Source: Entonaema liquescens (Eukaryota; Ascomycota; Sordariomycetes; Xylariales; Xylariaceae). From it: DNA of 64,000 nt. The notes below the pieces were generated by a model. That model did not search any database and was not told where the DNA came from. It saw only the letters and a program-made list of their open reading frames with translations. Below, piece by piece: positions 37,767 to 49,362 of the stretch; the first letter of the stretch is position 1, and every line of letters starts with the position of its first letter. The position numbers were made by a program, and so were the translations under genes. The stretch covers positions 2,294,001-2,358,000 of the forward strand of contig CADCSX010000006.1 in the NCBI GenBank assembly GCA_902805475.1, given 5' to 3'.

Positions 37767-39054
37767 ATGTCGTCGGCTTTCGCAATGGCCCCGTCACCGA
37801 AGAGCCCCCTGGCTCGTTACCGCATCCTATCCCCAACGGCTAATGTCCGAGTCAGCCCTCTGTGTTTGGGGGCTATGAACTTCGGTATTGCTTGGGCCGA
37901 GCATATGGGTGCTTGTGACCAAAAGACTACCGAAGATATTCTCGACTTCTTCTACGAACAAGGCGGCAATTTCATAGACACGGCCAACAATTACCAGGCC
38001 GAACAATCTGAAAAATGGATCGGGGAGTGGATGACCAGGCGAGGTGTCCGTGACCAGATGGGTATGTCAACCCCCCCTTTTTAATGCTTTCACTCTTTGG
38101 TTTATGGTAGGATTATCTATAGAGACAGAGCTGAGAGAACACTGGTTCTAGTGATCGCTACCAAATATAGCACCTGCTACAAAACGGGCTCTGAAGAAAT
38201 TATAATCAACACTCAGGGCAATGGGACCAAGAGCTTACATGTATCCGTGAATGAGAGTTTGAAGAAGTTACAGACAGACTATATTGACCTGGTATTATAT
38301 ATTCAATTACTAATATCAACGCCGTGCTAGACCTGCTAACACCGAAATATAGCTCTATGTTCACTGGTGGGATGGTAGCACGTCAATTCCCGAGCTCATG
38401 CAATCACTCAACCGTCTTGTCCTAGCAGGAAAGGTCCTTTATCTTGGAATTAGCGACACTCCAGCCTGGGTTGTGAGCAAGGCCAATGAGTACGCTCGAA
38501 ATCATGGATTGCGCCAGTTCAGCGTTTACCAGGGCCGATGGTCGGCAGCCTCGCGCGACTTCGAACGAGAAATTATTGCCATGACCAAAGCCGAGGGAAT
38601 GAGCCTTGCTCCCTGGGGCGCACTCGGCGGCGGTAAGTTCAAGACAGAGGAACAACGCCAGAGGAAGACCATAGGACGAGCTGGTGAAGCTACCGAAGCA
38701 GAAATCAATGTCAGCAGGGCCCTCGAATCGGTAGCTATACGCAGGAACACCATCATTACTAGTGTGGCTCAAGCGTACGTCATGCATAAAGCGCCGTACG
38801 TCTTCCCGATCATCGGCACAAGGACCAAAGAGCATCTGAAGGCCAACATCGAGGCTCTCACATTAACTCTTGATGACGAGGATATCAAGGAGATCGAAAG
38901 CGCTGTCCCCTTCGAACTCGGTTTCCCTGGTTCGTTCTTATATGGCCCCCAGCTGCCTGATCACCCGGGCAAAGTGTGGGTGTTGAATATGGGAGGTACA
39001 ACCGACTATGTCAGCGAGCCGAGGCCTATCGCGCCGAAGAAAACGGGAGAATAG
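37767..39054 (+). CDS. Aldo/keto reductase, aryl-alcohol dehydrogenase / norsolorinic acid reductase-like
   Basis: Exons 37767-38061, 38152-38291 and 38353-39054 give 378 aa, the usual size of fungal AAD/NorB-type reductases. Junctions restore DQMVIATKYS (phase 1) and DYIDLLYVHWWD (phase 0). Expected features of the TIM-barrel AKR fold are CLGAMNFG near the start, GGNFIDTANNYQ with the catalytic Asp and Tyr, the Lys of ATKYS, the catalytic His in LYVHWWD, and PIIGTRTKEHL for NADP binding. These enzymes reduce aryl aldehydes or polyketide ketones with NADPH. The real substrate is unknown, and no biosynthetic cluster surrounds it, so a general detoxifying role is as likely as a metabolic one. 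Confidence 0.9.
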
Positions 39055-39806
39055 AGTACTCGTGCGTTTTCGGATGTCTGGAGGTGGCTTACCTACAGAT
39101 ATTATTGAGCTGTGGCTACTTGGCTCTTAAACTGTCAGGAACCTGTTAAGAGTGTTAAGACTACTTGGTCGTTTTGTTGTAAGGTGATGTCTAACAGTAT
39201 CTCAGTATGGCTATGGTGATGGGTTATGAAAACGTGGATAGTATATTTTTACTCCTTTCTGCAAGGAAGAGTAAAATTTCAACCAACATTTTATATAGGT
39301 AGTTTTGAGTGCTTAACTATATAATGAATGGAAGAAAATGCGTATTAATGAGACATTTTTAATGGAGTAGAATGACAGTATAAGACCAAATCATCTCGAG
39401 AGATGCTTTATTGCTTTTACCTAACTTATAGGTATCGATAGCGCCAATCATGTATAGACTTGCATAAGAGGCAAGAATGATCTGAAGTGATCCAAATTTT
39501 CTTATTTGGAAGTCACCTATTAGTAAGACTTAGCCCTAGACTAGGTCCTCGAGGGGAAGGAACATTCATATTGTTTCTATCCCTATAGATTAAAGTTTAC
39601 AGGAAGCACTCGGGCTGTCACGATTTCCCTTTCCCCCCTTTTCCCTCAATACCTTATTGCCCACAAAATGCGTATACAAGAGCTACTGATATTACTTATC
39701 CCTCGAATAATCATATAAGAAGTGTCATATACGAAGTCATCAAGACCGGAATGTCTTGTATGAGACCTTGCAAGGTCTATACGATTGAAACAAGCCCTCA
39801 ACTACC
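39055..39806. other. Intergenic, no gene seen
   Basis: Spacer between the aldo/keto reductase and the unknown protein gene. A CCCTTTCCCCCCTTTTCCC pyrimidine block near 39625-39645 precedes the next gene by about 160 bp, a common arrangement in fungal promoters. Confidence 0.45.
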
Positions 39807-41351
39807 ATGGACCAAGAACAATGGGCCATGCAGCTTGACGAATTGCCAACAATTCCGTCGTCTATGGATCCTATAATAACTAGTTCGATGGTTCATAAGC
39901 CCCTAACTACTACTGCGGTGGCCGCAACCCTCCCCGAGCGTACTCGATCCCTGGACATTGATGACAATCGACCTTTCGAGTCAGATGAGAACACAGGTTT
40001 AGATGATTATACGACGAGGGTTATACCAGCCTCTCCTATCCGTGCAAATGTGAAGCGGAGAAGATCCGTCGCATCTGCCCCTGGAGATATCCTGGGGCGT
40101 CAACTATCAAGGTACAGTAACAAGTCTTAACACTCGCCTTTTACTCAAAGCATACGTCCATATTATAAACAATTAAAGTAGAATACTCTGGGATAGTCTA
40201 ACCTGTATGATGATAGGAGGTACAATTCAATCACGCCAAGTGATAGAGATGATCCATATCGCCCTCGTAACGATGGAGTATCGAGAGTAGGACCTGGCGT
40301 AATTCGAATCCCAAAGCAGATAAACACTGCAGGTCCTCGATCGAAAAAACGAGAGACACCTTGTCCTCACGGCACCGAGTCACGAAAGAGGCATAGGGTA
40401 GACGGCGATGATACAGTTTCCGCCAACACTGCAATCAAAAGGACCAGAAGTACTAAAAAATCACAGGGAGTGACTCTACCGCAGCTGCCGTTATCAAGTC
40501 AAGTGGAATACAATGAAAACAATGGCCAGGGAACATATGAGCGAAAGGGAGCATTTCGGCTGAGAAAGGACAAGAAGAAGAATGCATTCCGCTTCCCTAA
40601 ACCCCGCAGCCAGCCAGAGCCAGTCTGGCGTGCAGGTGACGGGTTCTCAGGAGATGAAGCTAGGCCGAGTTTCTATTTTTTTATGCCCGGTATGCCCAAG
40701 CAAAGAAGACCCGAGCTACTTCAAGGTATGGGAAAACTGCAACTGGAAAGTGAGACTGCAAGTAAAGACGACGTGCGTGGATCAAGGAGTAGTTGGCCAA
40801 CATTGACCCAAAATGGGAACAAAAACTACCGTAGTAGAGTAAAAGATATTTGGCCTACCCAAGAACATTTCGCAGAGGAGTTGGGGCCACGACGCCAGAA
40901 ATCTATCACTCCCGAATATCAGGAGATTATCCCTTCTACTATACCGGCTCAGTCTGCTCAAACTACTCAAAACGAAAACACATTCCTGTATAAGCCTCCT
41001 ACTCTACGAAAACGAAAGCATTCAGATTTCGAGAACTTTGGACGGCGTTTGGAGGAAATCAAGGGGTTATCTTTTATTGATGAGATGGGATACGAAAGTG
41101 CGCAGATGCGCAATACTGAGCAACTGGGGCTAGCGGACGAAGTGTATGAGTACGAAGAAGGTTATGGAGCGGATGGAGAGGATGAAGACGACGAGGTTAT
41201 ACCTGCAACGTGTTTTGGGAGCGAGACTGACGAGGATAATGAAACGCTTGAAACAGGTAGCCATGAAGGCACGCCTGGAGCCCTCCAAAGCCGGGAATCT
41301 AGCGCCCAAGATTCAGCGATTTTTGTCCTTGGCGCAGAGAGCGAGCTATAG
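39807..41351 (+). CDS. Uncharacterised charged protein, probably nuclear
   Basis: Exons 39807-40111 and 40217-41351 are joined by a 105-nt intron (GTACAG..GATAG, phase 2), giving 479 aa. I do not recognise the family. The protein is hydrophilic with no membrane helix or signal peptide. Basic clusters could serve as nuclear localisation signals: VKRRRS, RSKKRE, ESRKRHR and LRKDKKKN. A block at about residues 230-250 (SFYFFMPGMPKQ) is the only hydrophobic, possibly folded spot. The C-terminal 90 residues are strongly acidic. It lies in tandem after the reductase and is convergent with BUB3 (about 530 bp between stops). Coding support comes from the clean long frame and the phase-matched intron. 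Confidence 0.75.
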
Positions 41352-41883
41352 GAGGCTGTGCCGATATCCCCGGAACTTGAGGACAGCAGACTGGGTTAAC
41401 AAGAGGACATCTACCTCGTCAACCCTCTGATTTCGTTCAATCCGAAGCAGTCTAACATCGGAACAACCGTCTATGCTCATAGGAAGAAGTATAATAGGTG
41501 GATTGAAGTTTTCTTTTTTTAGCTTTTATATTCATATGTACAACACGTACGCCACTTTATTGTCGAATCAAGGAACTATTTTAGCACAGTAATGCATATT
41601 TCTCAAACCCATTCGAAGCAACGATACGATGATACACTAATAGATAACTTAGTAATGCTATTCTCAAAGTGTATCCCAACCAACTCCACAGGATAATCGT
41701 GATCACCCAGCAACTTGTACGATATTGAGGATATAGAAAATTGCATTTTATAGAATTCGAAGTTCCCTTCCGCTCTTAACGCCAGCCAGCTCCGGGTCCC
41801 TAGAAAGTTCTTGGTAGATAGATGATACAGCTTACACATTTATTGCAACCCTTTCAGCTTTTCGTTGGTCTACTATTTATTAT
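41352..41883. other. Convergent 3' spacer
   Basis: Spacer between the stops of the unknown nuclear-looking gene and BUB3, presumably both 3' untranslated regions. Nothing else was recognised. Confidence 0.45.
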
Positions 41884-43116
41884 CTACTTGCCCTTACCCT
41901 TGGGCAAGGCCTCGTTCTCACCAAGCTCTCTTACGAAGATCTTCGTACGACCCTCGCCGCTGTAATCTTCCATTCCAGTCTCAAAGCCGGGACACACGCC
42001 GACCGCAAGATACCGCCCATCTGAACTGAAGGCCAGAGCCGCGACGCTGTCTGCGAATTTTTGGTATACCTTCATGCGGCGCTTGGCTTCGGCATCCCAG
42101 AGGGCGACGGTGGCGTCGCCGCCGCCGCTGGCGAAGGTGCTGCCGTGAACGGGGTGGAAGGCGAGGGCGTTGACGGGGTATACGACGTCGGTGCTGGCGC
42201 CGTCGGCCTGGGGGTGTGCGGTGCGGTGGCACTTGAAGGCGTACTTGCGGGCCTGGGACTCGGCGCTGGCGTCGAACCACTCGACGGCGACGCGGCCCTC
42301 GATGGACGACGTGGCGTACCCGGCGTCCGAGGGCATGGCGGCGACGGCGCGCGTCAGGAACTTGAGGGACGACTCCCGCTGCTGCCACGGCTGCGGCGGG
42401 TCCCCGGACTGCGAGGCCAGCGCGCCCGACAGCGCGGTTAGGTCGTAGATGTGCACCAGCCGCGACGTCATCGCTACGACGACCTTCGACGGGCTCGCGG
42501 CCATCGCGTGCGGCTTGCCGGGGAGGGGCACGATGAGCGGCGAGAGAGAGGCGTTCGACGGGTCGTGCACGTGCAACGTGCTGTCCCAGGAGGCGGATAC
42601 GAGGAGAGCTGGGGACACGGGTTAGCTTGATTTTTAACGATTTCCTTTTCGCACGTAGGGAAGGGAGGGGAGGGCTCACAGTGTTCTTTGCTATATACGA
42701 CCCTCCGTACGGGCGCTGCGTGTTTGCTTAGGGTCGTCTGTTCGCCGCTGTCGAGGTCGATGCGCCTGACCTGCCAGTCCATGCCGGCGCTGAAAGCCTC
42801 GTTACCATCCTTCCCGAAGCACACGTCCAGCACGGGCGCGCGGTTCTCAAACGTCCGTAGCAGGGTACCGTGGCTTCCGTCCTCGGTGCTTTGAAGGGTG
42901 TCGTATAGGTAGATGTTCTTGTCCCAGGACGAGGCGAGTAGGCGCGACGGCGAGTCGGGCGAGAAGGCGAGCGCTGAGATGGCGTCGTTGGGCGGTTGCG
43001 CGAGCTCGAACTGCGTTGCTGTTTTTCGCGTCTGTTAGCCGGAAATTCTCATAATTCCCTGTGGTAAATAGCAATTCTAAATATTATGGAATAGTTGATA
43101 TACCTGGTGGCGCCAT
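41884..43116 (-). CDS. BUB3: Spindle checkpoint protein BUB3
   Basis: Exons 43116-43104 (13 nt), 43018-42680 and 42608-41884 give 358 aa. The 13-nt first exon encodes MAPP and splices in phase 1 to ATQFELAQPPNDAIS, the typical Bub3 start. WD40 repeats are visible as LLASSWDKNIYLYD, AFSAGMDWQVRRID and LVSASWDSTLHVHD. The EGRVAVEWFD block and the FHPVHGSTFASGGGD block are characteristic of Bub3/Rae1, and EGRVAVE favours Bub3. Bub3 carries Bub1 and Mad3/BubR1 to unattached kinetochores. The third exon is much more GC-rich than its surroundings, which creates long antisense ORFs that are not genes. It is divergent from GPN2 over 351 bp. Confidence 0.93.
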
Positions 43117-43467
43117 GATGTCTTGTGGATTTGTATGTAGTGGTAAGGTACCTCTATGGAAGGATGTGAAAGCTCTCTCTAGCTCTAAATCGACAAAGTA
43201 AATATCAATACTTTAGAAGGTTACAGGGGTACAAATTACCCCAGTGATAAGACAAGCTTGGCTCCACACTAACCGTTATCCACTTTATTTTTCCCCCGAA
43301 GCTCTTCGAAGTGGGATGGAGGGGCAGTTAATAAATGTGCCTTGGAGCTTTCCCTTTTATCATCTTCAGCCCGCATTTCCCGTCGCCGATTTCTTCACTC
43401 TTCACTCTTCCATACACCCGCCCTTAGTAACTTGTATTGTATTAGTTTTTCATACGAAAATCACAAT
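43117..43467. promoter_or_regulatory. Bidirectional promoter region of BUB3 and GPN2
   Basis: Only 351 bp separate the two start codons, so the two core genes must share one regulatory spacer. A TTTTTCCCCC pyrimidine block and a CACTCTTCACTCTTC repeat lie on the GPN2 side. No canonical TATA box was seen. Confidence 0.6.
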
Positions 43468-44653
43468 ATGCCCTTTGCGCAACTTGTTCTGGGGAGTCCA
43501 GGCTCAGGAAAAAGTACATATTGCGATGGCAGTAAGCTACCCTAACTAGCTATTCTATAACTTCCTGGTTGGTTATTCTGGTTTCCTAGCCGCTAACTGC
43601 TTACAGTGCACCAGTTCATGAGCGCGATAGGACGCGAATGTTCTGTTGTGAACTTAGATCCTGCCAACGACCACACGAGTTATCCCTGTGCCTTAGATAT
43701 CCGCGATTTAATTACCCTCGAAGAGATTATGAGCGATGATCAGCTTGGTCCAAATGGTGGTGTATTATACGCGTTTGAAGAACTTGAGAATAATATGGAG
43801 TGGCTTGAGAATGGTTTGAAAGAGTTAGGGGAATCATATGTCCTTTTCGACTGCCCTGGCCAAGTTGAGCTATATACCCATCATAACTCGCTCCGGAACA
43901 TCTTCTTCAAGCTGCAGAAGTTGGGATATCGAGTATGCACTTATAGTAACCATATATTCCTATGGTCCAGCAACTAACAGATTGTAGCTTGTCGCCGTAC
44001 ACCTTTCCGACAGCTTCTGCCTCACCCAACCTTCTCTATATATCTCCAACCTACTTCTGACCCTTCGCGCCATGCTCCAGATGGACCTCCCTCACATTAA
44101 CGTTCTTACCAAGATCGACAAAGTCGCGTCTTACGACCCGCTGCCTTTCAACCTCGACTACTACACCGAAGTACAAGACCTCACGTACCTTATGACGGCC
44201 CTTGAAGAAGAATCACCCGCAATGCGCAGTGACAAGTTCCGTAGACTGAACGAAGCTATCGCCAACTTAGTAGAAAGCTTTTCCCTAGTCCGTTTCGAAG
44301 TCCTTGCCGTTGAGAATAAGAAGAGCATGACGCATCTTTTGCGGGTTATCGATAGAGCAAGTGGATATGTTTTCGGCGGCGCGGAGGGCGCAAATGACTC
44401 CGTCTGGCAAGTCGCAATGCGCAACGAAGGGTCGATGATGGAAGTCCAGGACATCCAGGAAAGATGGATTGACGCAAAAGAAGCATATGACGCGGCAGAG
44501 GATAAGGAGTGGGATGAGCACCGTCGAGGAATGGAGGGTGATACTGGGACTACCACACCAGACCTGATCCCAGATGACGACGACGATGAATTCGACGGGA
44601 TGCCGCCTCCGACAGGCGATAGCGGGATTAAGGTAGTTCGCAAAAAACAGTGA
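43468..44653 (+). CDS. GPN2: GPN-loop GTPase 2
   Basis: Exons 43468-43531, 43607-43932 and 43988-44653 give 351 aa. The Walker A loop GSPGSGKST (residues 9-17) lies in exon 1. The signature Gly-Pro-Asn insertion appears as LGPNGGVLY, and the G3 motif as FDCPGQVELYTHH. The base-specifying NVLTKIDKV motif is in exon 3. Splices in phases 1 and 0 restore DGMHQF and LGYRLVAVHLSD. The short C-terminal tail is acidic (DDDDDEFDG). GPN2 works with GPN1 and GPN3 in assembly and nuclear import of RNA polymerases II and III. Its stop lies 7 bp from the POP5 stop on the other strand. Confidence 0.95.
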
Positions 44654-44660
44654 TATCTTT

Positions 44661-45285
44661 TCAACCGTCACTTATTTCCCTCATCTCCACGTCGGTATCA
44701 CCTCCCAGGTCTGGTGAGTCCGCCATGGCAATTTCACGTTGCGGTAGTTCAAATTCCCCAAACATGTTACTAAAGGGATCTTTAGTCCTTTCCTTTTGGT
44801 CGCTCTCCGCTACGAAGATGAGGTTCCGGGCACGCCGAATAGCTTCTTCTTCTGCTTTACGCATAGTACCACTTACGTGGACAACGCGGAAGATGCATGG
44901 TTTCCCATTCTTGACGGGAACGCTATTCATGAAAGTGAGAGCAGCCCAGACTAGGCGGTAACATGAGCGCGAAATGCGCAATATCAAGGTAGATGTAGCG
45001 TGGGAGAAGTATTTAACTAGTAACACCGACGTGAGCTGTGTATAAGTCGCGACAAGCTTACACTGCTGACTCACCTCCTAAGTTCCCTCCTTCGATAAGC
45101 CCCGAGCCATAATCTCCAAACAAACTAGCAACCTCTCCGCGTATGGCCCTGAGGATGCCTGCGGGGTTGAGCTGATCAGTCGTAGGTTGGTTGATGACTA
45201 CGACGTCAGGGAGATCAGACTTGCTGCCAAGCTCCGTTGGGTAAAGGATCTTTACTAGGAGGTAACGCTCCTTGATTCGGACCAT
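44661..45285 (-). CDS. POP5: RNase P/MRP protein subunit POP5
   Basis: Exons 45285-45075 and 45016-44661 (GTGAGT..ACTAG, phase 1) give 188 aa (yeast Pop5 is 173 aa). It starts MVRIKERYLLVKILYP, the hallmark of the Pop5/Rpp14 fold, followed by AIRGEVASLFGDYGSG. After the splice come VKYFSHATSTLILR, then YRLVWAALTFM and FRVVHVSGTMRKAEE, where the fold closes. A loose acidic tail ends the protein. Pop5 is a core subunit of the enzymes that mature the tRNA 5' ends (RNase P) and process pre-rRNA (RNase MRP). The TAG acceptor at 45017 is chosen over upstream CAG sites because it alone restores the conserved Val-Lys-Tyr. Confidence 0.93.
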
Positions 45286-46234
45286 TGTTTCTTGAGAAGT
45301 TATTTACTTTCAGGACTCTCAGAATTGCTCGGTATGATAGGAGCACATGTATAGTTGGGATGCGGCTCCGACACGTGACAAGCGCGTGGGCAGGAAAGAT
45401 AAATGAAGCTCTAGAGCAAGAAGCTACAAAGGTAAAATTTCCCTTGTTAAGAGAGAAGCTTTATCTTATCGCAGCTGTGTGGGGATTCTTAAATCAATTA
45501 GTGGTCCATGGTACAGTGCAATAAGGAGAGACTGTGTGACATAACCCGCGAAGCCAACCCTCAGCATGCTGCCAAAACAAATGTCTAACAGAGGAAGTAT
45601 TACAAACAGATTCCCTTGAGACATAATTGATGTCGAATTCTATAAAGCTTATTTTGATATAGAGTTGGCACTAAGGATAAAATTGTTGTTTCGTACGAAG
45701 TTAACGAATTATTCAGTGAGTTTATGCGATATAACATAGTATATTGGTACTTACAAAATTGACACTTTTGTCGACGCTTGTTCTGCCCTTTAAATAGGTA
45801 TTGATATTTGATATATCACCTATGAAAGTCGCAATTACTATTATATATGAAGATCTTAGACAGTACCTACCTAGGTAGTTTATACAAGTCTTTATAGTAT
45901 CCTCTTTTGGTATGACTAACTAAACCCTCAAGACCCTCGAGAAGAATTCTAAACTTTGAGCTTCTTAGAAGACTAGCCTAATCAGATCTTTTCTGAATGA
46001 AAGCTGACATATTCCCAGCCCCGCATCTGCACTGTACCAATGATGCTTTCTTAGGTACATGATAAAGGTCCGAGATTCACTTATACCATAAATCCTCATC
46101 GGATTTAACTTAGAGAATATATATATATAGTTATATTTAAATATATTTAAATACGGCCCAATATCTCCTTGAATGAGAACCGGAAACAATATCATAATCC
46201 GACATCTCAATTCCTGAACCGGCCCCTGGAAATC
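45286..46234. other. Divergent spacer of POP5 and molybdenum cofactor gene
   Basis: About 950 bp lie between the two starts. It contains an ACCTAGGTA palindrome near 45871 and an AT-rich stretch near 46117-46150. No gene was seen. Confidence 0.5.
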
Positions 46235-48406
46235 ATGTCGAATACTACCTTGAGGGTTGCGTTACTCATCGTCTCTACGACGGCGGCTAAGGACCCATCG
46301 ACGGATGCTTCTCAGACGGCTCTAAGCAAAGTCCTTGAGGAGGAAGGTGAAGGACGATGGGAACTGGTCGATACCAAGATTGTTCCTGACGTCGTCGCTG
46401 ATATTCAGCGACATCTCATGCTATGGACCGACGTCGCCTCAGAAACTATTAACCTCATAATTACCACTGGAGGAACCGGCTTCGCGGTAGCGGATAATAC
46501 ACCAGAAGTATATAATATAATCCAGTCTATGACACTCTTGATAATTATAGTACTTAGACTGACTAAACCAGGCTGTTTCGGCTTTAATACATAAACCCGC
46601 ACCTGGCCTTGTCCACGGCATGTTGACGGCCTCTTTAAACGTTACTCCATGTTAGTACCAAGACTTCAGAGTGAATATATGAATCTATGCTAACATTGAG
46701 AAGTCGCTATGATGTCTCGTCCAGTCGCAGGTATCAGAAACAAATCGGTCATTGTAACTCTTCCGGGATCCCCTAAAGGAGCCCGAGAAAACTTGCAGGC
46801 AGTTTTAAAGACACTGCCGCACGCATGCCTCCAGGCTGCGGGCATGGACTCGAGGTCGTTACATGCGGGTGGTATCAAGAAGCTCGAATCAGAGGCCGGC
46901 ATAAAGTCTAGTGGGGGCCATTCACACTCCCACGACCATCATCGTCATGATCACGGGAACAGCCATCCGCCTAGCCATGGTCATGGTCATAGTCATGGAC
47001 ACGGGCATAGCCACGGGCATGGGCACTTAGTTAGACATACAACACCTAGCTCAAACCCAATGTCTAATGACCCGAGCTTAGGCCCTAGCCGAAGGAATAG
47101 AGAATCCCCATATCCGATGATTTCGGTGGATGATGCCTTAAGTAATATTAAGGACCACACACCACTGCCGGAAGCCGTCACCTTAAAGGTCGATAGCTCA
47201 CTACCTGGCCATGTGCTGGCCGAAGACGTGCAAGCGAGGGAGAATGTTCCTGCTTTCAGAGCTAGCATTGTCGACGGTTATGCAGTTGTTGTGCCTAAGG
47301 ATGGAAATCTGAAAGGCGTCTTCCCTGTCGTCTCAGTATCTCATGCTTCGCCGGGTGAGGTCAAACCTCTAAAAGAAGGTGAAATCGCCAGGATCACTAC
47401 CGGCGCGCCACTTCCCCCGGGGGCTACGTCAGTCATTATGGTAGAGGATACAATTCTGAAAACCATGACTGACGATGGCAAAGAAGAGAAGGAAGTAGAG
47501 ATCCTTGCTGATAATGTCAAGGAAGGAGAGAATATTCGAGAAGTCGGAAGCGATATAAAGACAGGAACGGTTATCCTTAGTAGGGGTGAACAGATATCGG
47601 CAGTTGGTGGCGAAATAGGTCTCCTTGCTGCTGTCGGTGTAGCCGAAGTTCAAGCTTACCGTAAACCAGTCATAGGAGTGTTATCCACTGGGGATGAGAT
47701 TGTCCAGCACGACCGGCCTGGCGATTTACGACTAGGAGAAGTGCGTGATACCAACCGTATCACCTTGATGACCGCCGCAAAAGAGTGGGGGTATGAAGTC
47801 GTCGATCTAGGAATCGCAGCAGATAAATCGGGAACCTTGGAAGAGACACTAAGAAACGGGCTACGGCAGGTTGATTTCATTATTACTACGGGGGGTGTCT
47901 CAATGGGCGAGCTCGATTTACTAAAGCCAACCATCGAGAGGTCGCTTGGGGGAACGATCCATTTTGGTCGAGTCGCAATGAAACCGGGCAAGCCGACGAC
48001 ATTCGCTACAGTTCCTGTGAAGGATAATGCTGGCGAGCGAGTCACGAAGGTGATATTTTCTCTGCCTGGTAACCCGGCTTCCGCCCTTGTTACCTTCCAT
48101 CTCTTCGTTCTGCCTTCGCTCCACCAGATTTCAGGTATCTCGCCGGCTGGCCTAACAAAGGTCCCCGTTACGCTCACGCACGACTTCACCTTAGACAAAA
48201 CAAGGCCCGAATACCATCGCGCTATCGTCTCAGTAGGTAAGGATGGGAACCTCCTAGCTACGAGTACGGGCGGCCAGAGAAGTTCGAAGGTTGGCAGTCT
48301 TCGAGGCGCCAATTGCTTACTGTGCATGCCAAGTGGTAAGGAGCCTCTTAAGAAAGGATCTAAGGTCGATGCGCTTCTGATGGGCGGCATTCGGAGTCAA
48401 CATTAA
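46235..48406 (+). CDS. Gephyrin-like molybdenum cofactor biosynthesis protein (MogA-MoeA fusion)
   Basis: Exons 46235-46507, 46572-46650 and 46704-48406 give 684 aa. Residues 1-165 are the MogA-like adenylyltransferase half, with LIITTGGTGF, a TPEAVSALI segment across the first splice, NVTPFAMMSRPVAG across the second, and VTLPGSPKGARENL. A His-rich linker (46921-47031) rich in His-Gly and His-Ser pairs follows. The MoeA-like molybdate insertion half begins at PMISVDDAL. It shows VDGYAV, RITTGAPLP, GVLSTGDEI, FIITTGGVSMGELD and FSLPGNPASALVTF. Together the two halves activate molybdopterin and insert molybdenum, needed for nitrate reductase and other molybdoenzymes. It corresponds in architecture to Aspergillus CnxE and animal gephyrin. 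Confidence 0.95.
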
Positions 48407-48828
48407 TTTCTAGTACTCTTATATACCAACTATGATACCTTGGAAGGGAGCCTTAAGCCACAATGCGGACTGAAAGTGGAATTGTCCGAAGTCATATATA
48501 TGCGAGAATTTTCTAGAGCTCATGAGCATACGCCAATTACTACGATTAATACGATGAAAGGGATTACACTTGAAATGCACAAGTTTTCTATTATGACCTT
48601 ATACGTTGTGTCTTACTTACAATTCGCCTTACACTATTGGATATTTCCACTAAGAAGGCTAGGATGAAGACGGATACGAGAGTGGGTTTGTTTGCAATCG
48701 CGTTTGATTAGGGCTGCCACCATTCGTAGCCCCATCGTCGCCCCATCTTGTAATTTAGCTCTATAATTAAATATAACAACGCCAAAATTTCAACACCTGA
48801 GATTCATCTCACACTGGTTCCAACATAC
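48407..48828. other. Intergenic upstream of tRNA-Ala
   Basis: Spacer between the molybdenum cofactor gene and the tRNA. No coding region was supported. Confidence 0.5.
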
Positions 48829-48900
48829 GGGCTTGTGGTTTAGTGGTATAATACTCCCTTAGCATGGGAGTGGTCCGGGGTTCGATTCCCCGCGAGTCCA
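48829..48900 (+). tRNA. tRNA-Ala (anticodon AGC), no intron
   Basis: The 72-nt cloverleaf is complete: acceptor GGGCTTG pairs with CGAGTCC (one G-U in each half), followed by discriminator A. The D-loop shows the A-box TAGTGGTATAA. The anticodon stem CTCCC/GGGAG holds the loop TTAGCAT, so the anticodon is AGC. The T-arm is CGGGG-TTCGATT-CCCCG, the B box. No CCA is encoded, as expected for a eukaryote. Confidence 0.97.
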
Positions 48901-48932
48901 TCGTTAAGAGGTTAAATTCCTCTTGTACCATC

Positions 48933-48948
48933 TTTTTTTTTTTTTTTT
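48933..48948 (+). terminator. Poly-T RNA polymerase III terminator of tRNA-Ala
   Basis: A run of 16 T begins 32 nt past the tRNA 3' end, with no earlier run of four T. It is therefore the likely RNA polymerase III stop. Confidence 0.75.
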
Positions 48949-49362
48949 CTTTTCTTTCTCACATTCTCCTTTGCGGCTATATTGGTTAGGCATTCTACAT
49001 ACACCACCATCCACGCATAACACTATATTCTAAACAGTTCAATGTCGGAAAATATCTAATCATAGATTAATTTAATATTTACAGAGTTAACGTTAGATCA
49101 TATACATCGTTATTCTAAATTTAATAAATATAATCGTGGAGTATCCAATCTGTCCACGCGGGAGTTCATAATATCATTAACTTCGTGTGCTGTAGTCCCA
49201 ACCCCTATTTCTATCTCATGATTAACCTTGGTATTCATCATTTCAAAGAAACTATGCCAATCTATATGCCAAATAACCCCAATAGCCTCGTTTGTATGCA
49301 AGCAAAAATGAAATGATATGCACGCTCAACTTATTCGTAACTATAATAGAATTCGAAAATCA
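48949..49362. other. Intergenic, no gene seen
   Basis: Spacer between the tRNA terminator and the 3' end of the MFS transporter. It begins with a T/C-rich tract and shows nothing else. Confidence 0.45.

Noticed and set aside
37767..39054. Part of a secondary metabolite cluster with the transporters
   Set aside because: The reductase sits among housekeeping genes, and no synthase, cyclase or pathway regulator is nearby; the PTR2 and MFS genes are more than 10 kb away.
41146..41430. Alternative frame at the end of the unknown nuclear-looking gene
   Set aside because: It overlaps the better-supported acidic frame and has no independent start context.
42061..42441. 126-aa plus-strand ORF antisense to BUB3
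   Set aside because: It is an artefact of the GC-rich third BUB3 exon; its Gly/Val/Ala-only composition is typical of antisense shadows.
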